A stretch of DNA of 64,000 nucleotides from Prostheceraeus crozeri (Eukaryota > Platyhelminthes > Polycladida > Euryleptidae), in contig CAJQUW010006351.1 in the NCBI GenBank assembly GCA_907163375.1, positions 62,001 to 126,000 on the forward strand. The letters are read 5' to 3'. Position 1 is the stretch's first letter. Each line of letters begins with the position of its first letter. The position numbers and the translations under genes were made by a program. Positions 19,795 through 31,119 of this stretch are shown piece by piece. The notes under the pieces were generated by a model, which did not search any database, was not told the DNA's origin, and saw nothing but the letters and a program-made list of their open reading frames with translations.

Positions 19795-20124
19795 CTAACT
19801 ATTGCGACATAAGTGACACTCGAAATGAGCAATATCACAGTGGTTACATTTGCAAAGTTGAATGCAATTACGTATGAAACAGCGTTGACAAAAAGCGTGC
19901 TTACATCTCTTGAAGATGCGCTTTTCATTTCCATCCTTTCGCTTACATGCATCACAACACATAGTTTCACCGTTACTGATGTCTATAGCAAGTCTTTTTG
20001 AAGATATGAATTTGCTAGCCTTTTCTAAATAATAGACGCATGTACAGAAGGAATATACTTCGAGAGTGAGCAGACATAGCTCGAAAACCAGTTGTGCTAC
20101 AATCAAGTACCACTGCATTTTCAA
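19795..20124 (-). CDS. membrane-anchored RING-like protein, 109 aa (P1)
   Basis: A hydrophobic N-terminal segment (LIVAQLVFELCLLTLEVY) precedes CCDACKRK, CKHAFCQRC and CKCNHC, a C-x2-C...C-x-H-x2-C-x2-C zinc-binding pattern like half or all of a RING. It could be a ubiquitin-ligase-type factor acting at a membrane. The start overlaps the stop of the gene before it by 4 bp. P2 has it too. Confidence 0.5.
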   Translation of the reverse strand: MKMQWYLIVAQLVFELCLLTLEVYSFCTCVYYLEKASKFISSKRLAIDISNGETMCCDACKRKDGNEKRIFKRCKHAFCQRCFIRNCIQLCKCNHCDIAHFECHLCRNS

Positions 20125-20531
20125 TTTTTCTTTATGGAAAGTTGAATGTGAATATCTGAAATCGCTTCAATCACTAGACTGCTACCATGATGGTTAAATG
20201 CGTTAAGACGTTCAGCAATTTCATCAATATGTCTTTTAAAAAATTCTTCGGGGTGATCTACCACTTCCATTGAATAAGAAGCAAAATGGAAAGAGCGACT
20301 TTCCACCTCTTCCTTTCCAAAATGACTAAACTTAATTTTCGCAACTAATCGCGCCATGATAATGCTATCAGAGAATGTATTCATTAACTCTAGAAATAGA
20401 GTGCTAGCATCATCGACCACTGCTTCGATGTCGGTCTCATCTTTATGAAAATTTATCACATAATCTTGAACAGCTCCTTTTAAACTTTGCCTATGAAAAT
20501 GTAATGTTCCGCAGTCGTTTGAGAAAGACAT
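20121..20531 (-). CDS. stand-alone paralogue of the pPolB N-terminal domain (P1)
   Basis: Blocks in this 136-aa protein align with the polymerase N-terminal domain: a TD-x-E start, MARLVAKIKF against MKALIYLKIKY, EVVDHPEEFFKRHI against EVVDYESWINFHI, and a LNAFNHHGSS against IDKFNERDSG block. It probably arose by duplication of that domain and may act with the polymerase. The frame is whole, and conserved in P2 (60,015-60,425). A decayed third copy is at 3,136-3,574. Confidence 0.6.
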   Translation of the reverse strand: MSFSNDCGTLHFHRQSLKGAVQDYVINFHKDETDIEAVVDDASTLFLELMNTFSDSIIMARLVAKIKFSHFGKEEVESRSFHFASYSMEVVDHPEEFFKRHIDEIAERLNAFNHHGSSLVIEAISDIHIQLSIKKN

Positions 20532-20618
20532 GATCGCCCTTTATCTAACCCATCCATTGCATGAAAACAACAACTCTTCTCATAGTAACATTTATTGAAT
20601 CACTATAACAAGCATGCA

Positions 20619-21147
20619 TTATAAATCAATGGTTTGAAACAGATAAAATAGATACAGCTGGTAACTATCATACAGCGAGCAATGATAACCATACAGGACT
20701 TTGGCAGTGTTGAGGTAAGGAGGAAAGAAGCATTGGTTATGAACGTAGCTACTACAACAAATAGACAAAATAGGAACACACAAATCCTTAAAACGTTTCG
20801 TGACTTCATGATAATGTTGATTCACTCTACTATCCCAAGGCGGGAGCAAAATATCATCAATGATTAGATTGGGAAATACTTTCCTCTCCTTACCAGGATT
20901 ATTACAAAAGATGCGTATAACATTGAAAGCAGCTAACCATCGTTTAAAGTCAATAAGAAGAGCACTCTCACAAGAAAAGCCAGTCTTGCAAATATTTCAG
21001 ATTAAGTCCATGAATGTGTTTTCTCGCCCATTGATCAACATTGGGATTGCAGTTGGCATGTTGATGATAGACACTGACAATCTGATATGTCCAATTGTTC
21101 ATAGCAATAGCACTGAGCTCCTGTACAGGTTCACCCTCACAATCCAT
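20619..21147 (-). pseudogene. putative DEDD-type exonuclease (P1 copy)
   Basis: Matches the whole 171-aa P2 protein at 60,510-61,025. The start MDCEGEPVQELSAIAM resembles the D-x-E motif I of RNase T/Epsilon-type exonucleases and is followed by KHIHGL and a C-terminal WDSRVNQHYHEV block. The P1 copy has about one break. A similar exonuclease-like family occurs in other animal elements by memory. It could proofread or degrade RNA or DNA ends. Confidence 0.45.
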
Positions 21148-21199
21148 AAAAATGATGATAGAAGCCTAAAACGGAAATTTACACATCTAAGGAAACGTT

Positions 21200-21448
21200 C
21201 TATAACATATTACAAAATGAAGAATTACATCGATGCTTTTCACGACAAAATACACAAATGATATGATGGCAACGAAGAAGTAAAATGTATCTAATAAGAC
21301 CACGTCTACGACACTCAAAGCACATAAGCGAATTGTCATAGGGTAGAGTTAGGAAAGGACTAGTAATTCTCCTTCTTTGATTTGCGTTTTGATGCAGCAT
21401 TCTTCTCCGACTTGCGCTTCGTACCACTGCTGTTAAGGATTTGATCAA
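21200..21448 (-). CDS. small RING-like zinc protein, 82 aa (P1)
   Basis: The C-terminal half has MCFECRRR, LRCHHIICVFCRE and a last Cys pair, a C-x2-C...C-x-H-x2-C-x2-C pattern. The N-terminal half overlaps the following gene's 3' end in another frame, so the true start may be at MCFEC or just before. Conserved exactly in P2. Possibly an E3-like regulator. Confidence 0.45.
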   Translation of the reverse strand: MIKSLTAVVRSASRRRMLHQNANQRRRITSPFLTLPYDNSLMCFECRRRGLIRYILLLRCHHIICVFCREKHRCNSSFCNML

Positions 21449-22134
21449 TTATGTCGTCCACGTTGGGTGGTTTTGGAATATATAGGATGGATTCCATATG
21501 CATGGAGAGAGAGACTATTTTATTATCCTTGTGTCGACCATAATATAGCCCATTCACTTTGAAAAGGATATCCCAAGTACCTTCTCCGAGCTCATCACAT
21601 CTGATGGGTATTGAATGATCTCCATCCTTCTTATAGTAAGTACACCAATGTGATACCGGTAGGCAAATGTGATTACCATCCCAAATCTTTCTATAGGGAG
21701 TATCCTTGTCATCTCTAGTCTTCCACTCTTGAGCAAGAGGAGTAGGAATGTCCATATTTAATGTCACGTACTCCTCAACAATATCAAGTTGGTGGCGAAT
21801 GTACGGACTCACGGGGATCAGTATGTAGTCCCCATACTGATTGCGCATTATCTTGACATCCGTGGAAGGGAGCATTCCCGTTTGGAGTACTACACTATGA
21901 TCGTCATAACGCAAGACTTGTTTAAATTTACGCTGTAGCGGTGTAGGATTATGTACCTTCGTTGTTTCTTCCACTGGCCTCAGTTGTAGATGATCTGACC
22001 GTAGCGAACCTTGTAACGTTTGACCGCCATTTTGTCCTACTAGTGCAGCAGATGGAGTAGATGCCTGAAAATGAAAAAGATTGTATTAAGTTTACGTTCA
22101 AGGGAGGAGAGGGAGGAAAGTAGCGACTTACCAT
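21360..22134 (-). CDS. spliced right-end gene, unknown product of about 240 aa (P1)
   Basis: An ATG at 22,134-22,132 is followed at once by GTAAGT; a TTTCAG acceptor ends the 67-bp intron at 22,065. The exon continues in frame into the 204-codon frame starting MEETTKVHN. The polymerase gene has the same ATG-only exon and a first intron of the same 67 bp. The protein has a basic, Lys/Ser-rich tail (KRKSEKNAASKRKSKK), probably nuclear, and no recognised domain. It is the first gene of the right-end minus-strand series. Confidence 0.65.
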
Positions 22135-22224
22135 TTTAGTTGGATAATAGAATAGAGAGAGAAAATATGCGTCCGTCACTCGTGTGATTCAACGATGGAA
22201 TGATTCTCACTGTGGAAGGCTCGC

Positions 22225-22272
22225 TATTTATATAGAAATGCTTGATTCTCATTGGATGATGATCCTCATTGG
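22225..22272 (-). promoter_or_regulatory. CCAAT/TATA promoter at the right end of P1
   Basis: On the minus strand two CCAAT boxes (ATTGG at 22,251 and 22,268) precede CTATATAAATAG (22,225-22,236), then a CATTCCATCG start-like site and the leader of the spliced gene. It mirrors the polymerase promoter. Confidence 0.7.
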
Positions 22273-23362
22273 ACAATAACATCAAGCTGATTCCAAATCT
22301 GAAATCCGTTTTCCCATCCGATGCTTCGTTTGGGCGCTACAGCCCAAAACGTCCAAAATTCTAACTCTGTCGTTTTTCGCCAATCTCCCAAAATCTTAAA
22401 TGGCGTCTCACATCTAAACGAAGACAGATATGAACAAGCCAATTCTTTCAGTGAATTTGTCTCACTCTTAGCTTTCAAACGAGCTATTGCACGACACAAT
22501 CCGTCCACTGGAAGCCAAGATCGAAGCTAGCACTCCCGAGATGGGGGAACGTCTGCGAAAATTTTTCTCTCCGATTGCGTTCAAATTCACCATACAGATG
22601 CAGAATTTCACGCTGAATCCGAATCTGGCCTCCGTTTTCCCATCCGATGCTTCGTTTTGGCGCTACAACCCAAAACGTCCAAAATTCTAACTCTGTCGTT
22701 TTTTCGAAAAATGTTGAAAATTTTTTCTCTCCGATTGACTTGAAACTCACCATACAGATAGAGAATTTGACGCTGATTCCAAATCTGAAATCCGTTTTCC
22801 CATCCGATGCTTCGTTTTGAAGCTACAGCCCAAAACGTCCCAAATTCTAACTCTGTCGTTTTTCGCCAATGTCCCAAAATCTTAAATGGCGTCTCACATC
22901 TAAACGAAGACAGATATGAACAAGCCGTTTGTTTCACTGAATTTGTCTCACTCTTAGCTTTCAAACGAGCTATGGCACGACTAAATCCGTCCACTAGAAG
23001 CAAAGTTGGAAGGTCGGTGCCGAGTGGGGGGGACGTCAGCGAAAATTTTTCTCTCCGATTGCGTTCAAACTCACCATACCGATGCAGAATTTCACGCTGA
23101 ATCCGAATCTGGCCTCCGTTTTCACATCTGAGCACTCCTTCCACTCGAAACAGCCCATTTACAACCCAACATTCAGCAGATTGCACGAAAAACATCACAC
23201 ACTATAGCCTCAAGACAAATCCTGGCGGTCGCCCAAGTCCACCACGACACTCTGTCGTTCCAGAGGGGGGAGTCAGACCCGAAGCACCACGGCGGCCGAC
23301 CACGACGCTCTGCCGTTCTAGAGGGGGGGCGCCGGTCGAGTGTTCGCCGTTTTCTTACTACT
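22265..23362 (-). repeat. right terminal inverted repeat of P1
   Basis: About 1.1 kb inverse to the left end. It holds four alternating modules (GGCCAGATTCGG type and TTTCAGATTTGG type) and then a GC-rich outer part with poly-G runs and repeated CGGCCGACCACGACGCTCTG-like text. It ends TTACTACT. The outer part matches P2's left terminus (40,310-40,440) in inverse. Confidence 0.85.
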
Positions 23363-23962
23363 AACTTTCTCCAAATAGTACTCGTTCCATCATGAATATT
23401 TTTGGTTGTGTTGACTTATCACAATGACGCCACAAATAAAGTTGATAGCGTTGATGCTTTTCATTAACCTTGGTTTGTGGAAACATCTTTTGTATATCTG
23501 CATTTATTGCGATTCGATGCATCCAAAACCTCAATAGAACTGATGCAATATCAGGTAATAGATTAGGACCTTGAAGGAGCACATCATTCAGAGATGTTCC
23601 ATTACGGTCTTTCGCACTTGCATCAAATACAATTCTTGTTTTTGTTGATGTGCTGGTTTCTTTGAATACAGCATGATGCGGTATGAAGTAATGTTCTTGT
23701 TTCAGGACATCTTTGACTTCTTTCCCTGAGAGCTCGCGAGCAAATCCCAATTCAGCGTAATCCATGATTGCCTTTTCGTATACATCAATTCGATCTGGTC
23801 TTTTCAACAATTGTTTTTCAGTACATTCTAATCTTCGAAGAGCCTCTGTGTAATTATCTTCCAAACAAGGTCTGTCAGGACGAAATGGAAGATCGACTAC
23901 ATATCTTTCACCATCATAAAATGTATTCTTATCGAATATTTCCATCGCGGTTTTCTCATCAC
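23363..23962 (-). repeat. 600-bp direct repeat of BEL pol, left copy
   Basis: Nearly identical (about one difference) to 39,456-40,055 and in the same orientation. Both lie in the start of the BEL reverse transcriptase. The left copy begins exactly where Polinton P1 ends. Confidence 0.9.
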
Positions 23963-25301
23963 TGGTATACACAGTTGAATTATCAGTCAGTCCAATTGAA
24001 TCATATTCCCAAAATCTCTCTAACTTCTTGTCTAGCGAAGACAACTGATCGGTAACCTTGGGTTCTTTTCTCTGAATAAGAAGACTGTTTCTGTTGGCTT
24101 TGCTTTTGTCATCGCAAGATTTCATCAATTGCTTGTGGCAAGGTCCAGCAATTACATACCCAAACAGAGACTTGACTGCAATTGGCTTGATGTCCCTTTC
24201 ACTTTCTGAAGGAAGAACCACTTCTCCATTCATTAATTGATAGTAGTACCGTGCACCGATCAAGATGTCAACTGACGATTTGGGTTGTGGAAATTGATCA
24301 GCGAAAGGGAGATTGGTTAGATGAGTACATTCCTCAAGATCAAAGTCTAAAGCTTCAAACGGAGAACAAATACATCCATCCTTCACATGGCCTTCAATCA
24401 CAAATCTCTCGGTTGAGTTTGCATCCAGGGGTCCGATTGTAGCCTTTACCATTTTGCCTTTGACTTCACTAAACTCTGAGCCTCCGAATCCTTGTACCGT
24501 GAAGTGGTCTGTGTCAACCATTTCCAGACCCAATTCTTTCACTAAGGATGCAGTGAAAAATGTCATGTGACTAAGGGAGTCCAGTCCGATTCTGACTTCT
24601 TTGCTCCGATCACTGTTGTATATTCTTGCTCTTGCAGTTGGCAATATAGTGTCGACAGAATCAATTTCTCTTCGATAAGTGCCATTGCTTTCATTTTTGT
24701 CCACATGCCTTTTGGTTAGTAATGTTCGTGTCACTTTGTTTGATTTGTCTTCAGATGACTTCCCATTCGATAAATGTAATAGTTTATGGTGGAAACCTTG
24801 GCAAGTATCACACTTGCCTTCACACCTGTATGGGTTTTTTGGGTGACCATCTTGATCCTTTGGTAGGAGACACTTATTGCATAGATACCTCATCTTTGAA
24901 TGATAGGTATAATGACGATCTTTTTCATCCAAGGTTGTGAAGTCTGGACACTGAGGTAAACTATGATCACCTTGGCAGAAAGGACATGTGATTCTCTTTG
25001 GAGTTACACGTTTCTTTTGATTTGTGACGAGAGCATGTGCGGAGGATTTTTCTCTATAATCATCATTTTTCCAGGTAGTACTTTTCGGCTCTTTGTACGG
25101 ATTTCCGTTGTCTTTTTTCTTTTCATTATTTCTTTTTTCTTTGTTTTCTGAGAGGCTTTTGCGAGATGAATAGAGAACTTCTTTGGCATTCAATTTTGTT
25201 TCAATAAATTTGAAAAGATTGTCGGTCATTAGAATGTCACTTCTCTCAATTGCAGGACTGACCACTTTTTCGATCCATTCTTCTTGAAGTTTTACCGGCA
25301 A
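23363..25301 (-). pseudogene. BEL/Pao pol, 5' part: zinc knuckles, protease, start of RT
   Basis: Cys/His clusters (CPFCQGDHSLPQC, CDTCQGFHHKLLH) precede an aspartic-protease-like GLDSLSHMTFF block and the first part of a BEL-type reverse transcriptase (IVFDASAK, ADIQKMFPQT). It stops at the Polinton P1 boundary. It follows gag with a short overlap or gap, as in this family. Confidence 0.85.
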
Positions 25302-25316
25302 TTGATGCTCAATAAT

Positions 25317-26633
25317 TTAGAGAATGATTTGATCCTTTGTGACCTTACTTTTTTCCAGAAGTGCTTTTTTGGCTCTTGCGTTATCGAGCAGCTTTTGAAG
25401 ACTTCTGAAATCTTCATTCGCTTTGTTACTTTCTAACAAGGAATTTATAAGCCTGCGAGTTGCTGCTTCTGGCTTACCCCATCTTTTCTGTATGTGTTGA
25501 ACCGCGGCATCATAATTCTCCGCAATTAGTTCATAAGAGTCAAGTACGCCAAATGCAGAACCTTTCATGGCATCTTTCAAATATTTCAACTTGTAGAAAC
25601 GAGACACGCTTGTATTGTTGTGGACAATCGGTTCGAATGAATCCCAAAAAGTCGGAAAGGATAGAATGTTTCCATAGAACAGAGGTAGTTCAATATTTGG
25701 AGATAAAGGTCCAGCATTCTTTTCCTCATTTTCGATCCTTCGTAAGTGATCAAGGTAAGCTTTTGAATGTGGAGAAGCCGAATAATAGTTATCAGTAATT
25801 TTCCTGAACTCTTCGACCATCTTTTCTCTATCACAAGCATTACTGAATGGCACGACCTTTTGTTCCTGAAAATTGTTCAAACTGTTCATTGAAACTTCAC
25901 ATCTTTTCAAAAGGGATTCTACTTCGTAGTAGGACTGATTGTTACATATGTGTTCGTTTAATTTGTGTAATAATTCTTGCAGTTCCTGTAGTATCATCTG
26001 AAAGCGAGCTTTAATCATTTCATTGTCTAGTTCACAGGAAATACCAGGTCCAATAGAGCGTGATGTATTTGTAGCTATATTTAGAGCTTCAACAGCTTGC
26101 AAGAATCTATTTTGAGATTCGAGGAGGATTTCACTAAATCGTCTTTGATCTTCTCTTCTTTCTTCTTCTTGTCTCTTACGCTCTTCTCCTTCTCTGCGAC
26201 GCTCTTCTCTTCTCTCTTCATCTTGTCTGCGACGTTCTTCTATTCTCTCTTCATCTTGTCTGCGACGTTCTTCATCATTGCGCTGTTGTTGCTGCATCAT
26301 TGCATAAATGACTTGTATCATACTCATATCCACTGAATCTCGTGAATTATCACCGGTACATCTTGCAAATGAGGTAGGTCCACTGATAACACTTGTAGCT
26401 TGAGACTTTTCATTGTCATCATTCCTTTCATTTGATGCGAGCCACTCACTACGGCGAACTTTTATTATTCTGTCGATCAAAGTTGCCTTGTCTCCTGAGG
26501 ACTTAATACCAAGTTTCTTTGCTTCTGTTGATAATTCCGATTTGCTTTTTGACTGTAATTCACTTTTCCATGATGATAAATAATCATCAAAAGATTTGTT
26601 CCGTACGTCATCAATTATCGATTCGGTAGACAT
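25317..26633 (-). pseudogene. BEL/Pao gag
   Basis: A 438-aa frame with a SAP-like N-terminal motif (KLGIKSSGDKATLIDRI), a long charged repeat of EERRRQDEER type forming a coiled coil, and a C-terminal Pao gag region (LPLFYGNILSFPTFWDSF, KWGKPEAA-like). Its start lies about 65 bp from the BEL LTR at 26,701-27,086. This part looks whole; the element as a whole is not. Confidence 0.85.
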
Positions 26634-26700
26634 AGTTGACTTGTAGCAATATTCACAAAACTAAATCACCATAGTCTTTTCACACATATTTCAAGAAAAA

Positions 26701-27086
26701 TGTTAATGTTCAATAAAAATAGCAATAATCTGTGTTGGAAAATTCTTTGGTGTTATTTGTGTTGCACACAAGATATAATTCACAAATATAAATAATTTAC
26801 AGATTGCAAGTCATTTCTTGAAATATGCAGCACATCTATCTTTTTTTCTATCTGCACATTCGCACGGCAAGTCAAGATGTAGTTACATCTCATTCAAAAT
26901 TCATAACGATTATCATGACTACATACATTAGAAACAATTAGATCAGGCATATAGATACATGTATGTCAGCAACATAGACATACAGACATTCAAAACTATG
27001 TCACTGGCTAGGCCAACCTTGCATCACAAAACTATGAACTATTGAAAATCTATGCAAATGGAGGCTAGAGACTATTCGTCAGAACA
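26701..27086 (-). repeat. BEL LTR, copy 1
   Basis: A 386-bp unit with TGTTAATG...CAGAACA ends (TG...CA on both strands). The gag leader of BEL begins directly beyond its left edge, so it acts as 5' LTR of the left BEL part. Flanking GGGAT on its right matches GGGCT left of copies 2 and 3, a 5-bp target duplication with one change. Confidence 0.85.
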
Positions 27087-30000
27087 GGGATGATGACCCT
27101 AATAACCGTTCCTTGGTGACAAAACTTATTACCTTTTCCTCTCCGTACCAGCAATTTCGTCCCAACGCTGTAATTGCGAATGATTCCCCTCTTTGAATTG
27201 TAGTATTTATCAATATTTTTTGCAGGCACCGTCACGCAACGAGGCAACTTGTGTGGTCCCACGCAGCTGAGCTTTGTCCGCATACTTCGTCCAGTTAGCA
27301 TGAAGAAAGGTGTTTGCCCAGTTACTTCGTTAGGCGTTGCTCGAATATCGAAGAGCAGTCTATAGAGACAGGCTTGTAGATTTCGTCTCGGAAATTCTGA
27401 TTTCATCTTTGCTAGCCTCTTCTTGATGGTCGAATGCAATCTTTCGACAGTTGAGTTTCCAAAAATTGCAGGAATTCACTAGAGTTAAAGATAGCTGCAT
27501 TATCAGAAACTAATGACTGAGGTAAACCCCATCGAGAAAATACATCACACAACTTTTCAATAACTGAAGACGCAGATCCACTTTGAATAATATAAACCTC
27601 TGGATATCGAGAATGTAAGTCGACTATAGTCAACAGTGTTTGACCGTCGAGTTCATGGGATGGTCCGGTCAAGTCTATGGCTACTTTTGACCAAGGAATC
27701 TGCTCTTGAGACGCAACCTTCTTCATAGGCGCCCTATCACTGATAGTTGAATGCATCAAACAAAATTGACAGTTTCGGCAGTATACTTCTATATCTTTAT
27801 CCATGGCAGGCCAATAGACGACTGAGCGCATCATGGCTTTCATTTTATTCATACCCATGTGATTTTCATGACATTGCCTAAGGATTTCAGGTCTCAAAGT
27901 TTGAGGAATTACTGTCCTGTCGCCTCTGGTAAGTATTAGTTTGTCATTTACCTCGTATACAGCAAGTTCGTCACGCAGTCGCGAGTAAGGTAAGAGTTCT
28001 CGAGGATAAGAGTTGACCCAATTTTCACGCATTGCCTTAAGAATGTCTTGTATTTCAGAATCATTTGCCGACTCTCGTGCAACCACTTCGATATTAATCG
28101 GTTTGGCTAATTCAATTGAACATATAGTAGTTTCGCCAATTAGTTCAGCATCACTCGGATGATCGAAAACTGCATTACGAGAGAAAGCATCTGCTAAGGA
28201 ATTCTGTTTTCCCGGAATATGCTGAATTATAAATTCGAAATTCTGAATCGACAGAATCCAACGTCTCAGACGGCTGGATAGAGAATCAATGGGTTTCTTC
28301 AATATTCTTAGTATCGGCTTGTGGTCTGTCTGAACAATAAAATTGGTCCCAATCAGATACAATTTAAATCTGTGCAATGCAAAAACCAACCCGAGAAACT
28401 CGCGCTCTAATTGTGAATAATTTGATTCTGTTTTCGTAGTCATCCTAGAGGCAAAGAGTATAGGATGACCGTCTTGTAGCAATACGCAACCCAAACCGAC
28501 AGGACTCGCGTCACACTGAATCACAATTTCTTTCTTAGGATCACAGTAGTATCGTACTTGAATATTGCATAACTTTTCTCTTAATTCGCAGAATGATTCT
28601 TTATCTTTCCGAGACCATGTGAATTGTTCACGTTTAATCATATCCCATAATGGTTTCGTCACAGTACTGAAGTGTGGTATTGCCAGACTACCAATATATG
28701 TTGCCAAACCCAAAAAACTTCTTAAGTCCCTCCTTGGTATCCATCAGGTACTTTCATCTCCCGGATACATCTAACCTTTTCGGGGTCAGGCATGACTCCT
28801 TCTGATGACCATAAATGTCCCAAGAATTTTACAGTATTCTTACGAAAATTGCATTTTTCCTTATTCAATCGCACTCCGGCCTCAATAAGTATCTGTAGTG
28901 TCTTTCGCAATATCTGATCATGTTCATCCGTTGAACGTGCATAGATAAGGAGATCATCCAAATAATTTACTGTTCCCGGAACATCGTGCAATAGATCAGC
29001 CAACATCTTTTGAAAATATCGGGAGCGCAGTTTAGACCAAACGGCAATCTTTTGTACCTAAATCGACCTTGAGGCGTAGAAAATGTCAGATGTTGACTTG
29101 TTTCGGAAATTGGTACTTGCCAATATGAATTAGTACAGTCAAGGATACTAAATACTTTCGATCCAGCAACTTTTGATCGAATGTCTTCGAAGGTTGGCAT
29201 TTGATGATATTCCCTCATTACATATTCGTTCAATTTTCTCATATCTGCACATATATGAATGCCTTTTCTATCCTTCTTAAAGGCAATTACGGATGGAGAA
29301 CACCATAGAGAGGATTCTTGAGCGGGTTCAATTACACCAGCATCTACCATACGATCCAACTCATTTTTCATCATTTCTTGTAACGCAGGTGGTACTCTTC
29401 TCGCTGGAGGCGAGAAAGGGATGGCATTACTTTTCAATTTTATCTCATGTGTCACACCCTTTAACTTTCCACCCTTTGTAAATGCGGCATCATACTCTTG
29501 TAGCAAATTATTTAATCCATCATCAATTAACTCAATGTCATCTATGGAGGCTAACTCGTGTATCATCCCCAATCGCTTTGACAAATTGTATGCAAGTAAC
29601 GGCATATCATTATTATCGAAAACATAAAATACTGCGGAATGCGTTACGCCATTATACGATACCTGACATGTAGTTTTACCCAATACACGTAGACGATCAT
29701 CACCCCAAGTTTTAGCATGAGCATTTATCGGTTCTACATGAATATTCAAACTCTTAGAAAGCGATCGCATACCCAAACAATTACGGTCTGCACCCGTATC
29801 AATTTTGCATTTCACTCTTTCACCGTTAATCAACACGTATCTATTCAGTAATGAACGATCAATTATATCTGCATCAATAGAACACAAGCTAAATAAATTG
29901 AATTCATCATCAGGACTCTCAACATCAGTCTTATGCTCAAAATCATTAGAAGAAATATCATTAGTAACGTTACGAACATTAGCAATGCAATTCACTGACT

Positions 30001-30756
30001 TACACTGTTTGGCGTAATGTCCTCGTTTTGAGCAGGATCGACACGTCGCATTCTTCGCCTGACACATCGGACTATTGGCCAAATGCTGCTTCGAGCCGCA
30101 TCTGTAGCACGATCGTTGAGATGTTTGTCCTGATCTCATCTTGTCATCGAACCGCATTCTTGAAGGATGGTTCTTCTGCTGCCTCTCAAACTTCTTAGGA
30201 TGACTGCCAGTAGTTGTCACAGTAGATACAGAAATGTCATGAGTAGCTTGATTTCGCTCCACTCTTGACCTTTCGAAAGCTTCTCCACGAGTAAGTGCGT
30301 CATCGAACTTCAATTTTGTAGCATCTTCAGCAAGTAGTCGCTCGCCAAGAACATCGTCTCGCACTCCGATCACTAGAATGTCTCCCAGCATGTTCTGCAA
30401 GCTTGCCCCGAAGTCGCACTCTCGCCCGAGCCTCCTCAAACGACAGGCAAAGTCAGTTATTGTCTCATTAGGTTGCTGTCGTGCCTCGTAGAATCTCTTC
30501 GTAATAGAACTGAAGTCTTGCCGGAAAAATGTTTGTCAAACTGAGTAACTGCTTCCTCAAACTTTGCCTTGGGCTCAGGTAGACCATCAAAAATCGCTAG
30601 GCCATCGCGTCCAAGGGAGTTGAGAAGTAGAGGTAGCTTCTAATCATCAGTTGCTGCAACTATTGTCAAATAGTTACTGAATAGTCTTGAGAAATATTCC
30701 CAATCGGTAGATTTTGGGGCACTTGGTAGCATTGGATTCGGTATCCTCGTCGCCAT
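27087..30756 (-). pseudogene. Gypsy unit 1 gag-pol region
   Basis: Gag begins MATRIPNPMLP at 30,756, at a TGGCGACG primer-site-like stretch next to the LTR. It is followed by zinc knuckles (CYRCGSKQH, CRSCSKRGHYAKQC), protease (KIDTGADRN), reverse transcriptase (LPFGLNCAPDIF, YLDDLLIYA), RNase H (QCDASPVGLG, TDHKP) and integrase (CRNCQFC, AIDLTGPSH, SDNAAIFNS). The domain order protease-RT-RNase H-integrase is Ty3/Gypsy. Broken in a few places. Confidence 0.9.
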
Positions 30757-30758
30757 TA

Positions 30759-31065
30759 TGTTGCGTAGTAAGAACTCAGCAATGTAGTGTTAAGCAATGT
30801 TATTACTGAGATAGCATGTAGCATGTATAGTGTACAGCATGTAGACGACCGGCTCCGGTCACGTACTGAAAGTGTCTGAAAGAGTCACACATGCACAAGT
30901 TCATAATAATCACTCGAATTGTCATCACTAGCAGTCAGCAGATTACATGGCCAGATGTTCGTAACGCAAGGCTTAATGGAAAAGTGCAACAGCAAACAAT
31001 AGCAACAGTAGCAAGCAGTAACAACAACATTGGCAAACAATAACATAGCTATCGACAACGCAGCA
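30759..31065 (-). repeat. Gypsy LTR in unit 1
   Basis: A 307-bp unit with TG...CA ends, preceded on the minus strand by a purine tract (GAGAAGGGGAGAGA) and followed by gag. Only one LTR lies between the pol tail and gag, so the Gypsy copies are fused head to tail. The unit 2 copy ends TGTTGCG...CGCAACA. Confidence 0.75.
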
Positions 31066-31119
31066 TCTCTCCCCTTCTCAAAAAAAAACAATCAAACCCA
31101 AGGATACAACAACACAGCC

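Larger units (their letters stand above)
1..23362. mobile_element. Polinton/Maverick P1, left end outside window
   Basis: The element encodes protein-primed family B DNA polymerase, a retroviral-type integrase with chromodomain, an adenovirus-type cysteine protease, a packaging ATPase and a double-jelly-roll-type capsid protein, the hallmark set of Polintons. Its right terminus at 23,362 reads ...TTACTACT (AGTAGTAAG on the reverse strand) and abuts BEL/Pao pol sequence. The AG start is the usual Polinton end, and the expected 6-bp target duplication would be AACTTT at 23,363-23,368. Over 23 kb of the element is present. It is a fossil with roughly half a dozen breaks spread over several genes. 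Near identity to P2 over the capsid half suggests recent amplification of that lineage. Confidence 0.93.

Noticed and set aside
26097-26336. Plus-strand frame rich in Phe/Ser opposite BEL gag
   Set aside because: Shadow of the EERRRQDEER repeat on the other strand.
26701-27086. First reading of the 386-bp LTR as the Gypsy LTR
   Set aside because: A polypurine tract and BEL pol end abut copy 3, gag leader of BEL abuts copy 1, and Gypsy has its own 307-bp LTR at 30,759 and 35,641.
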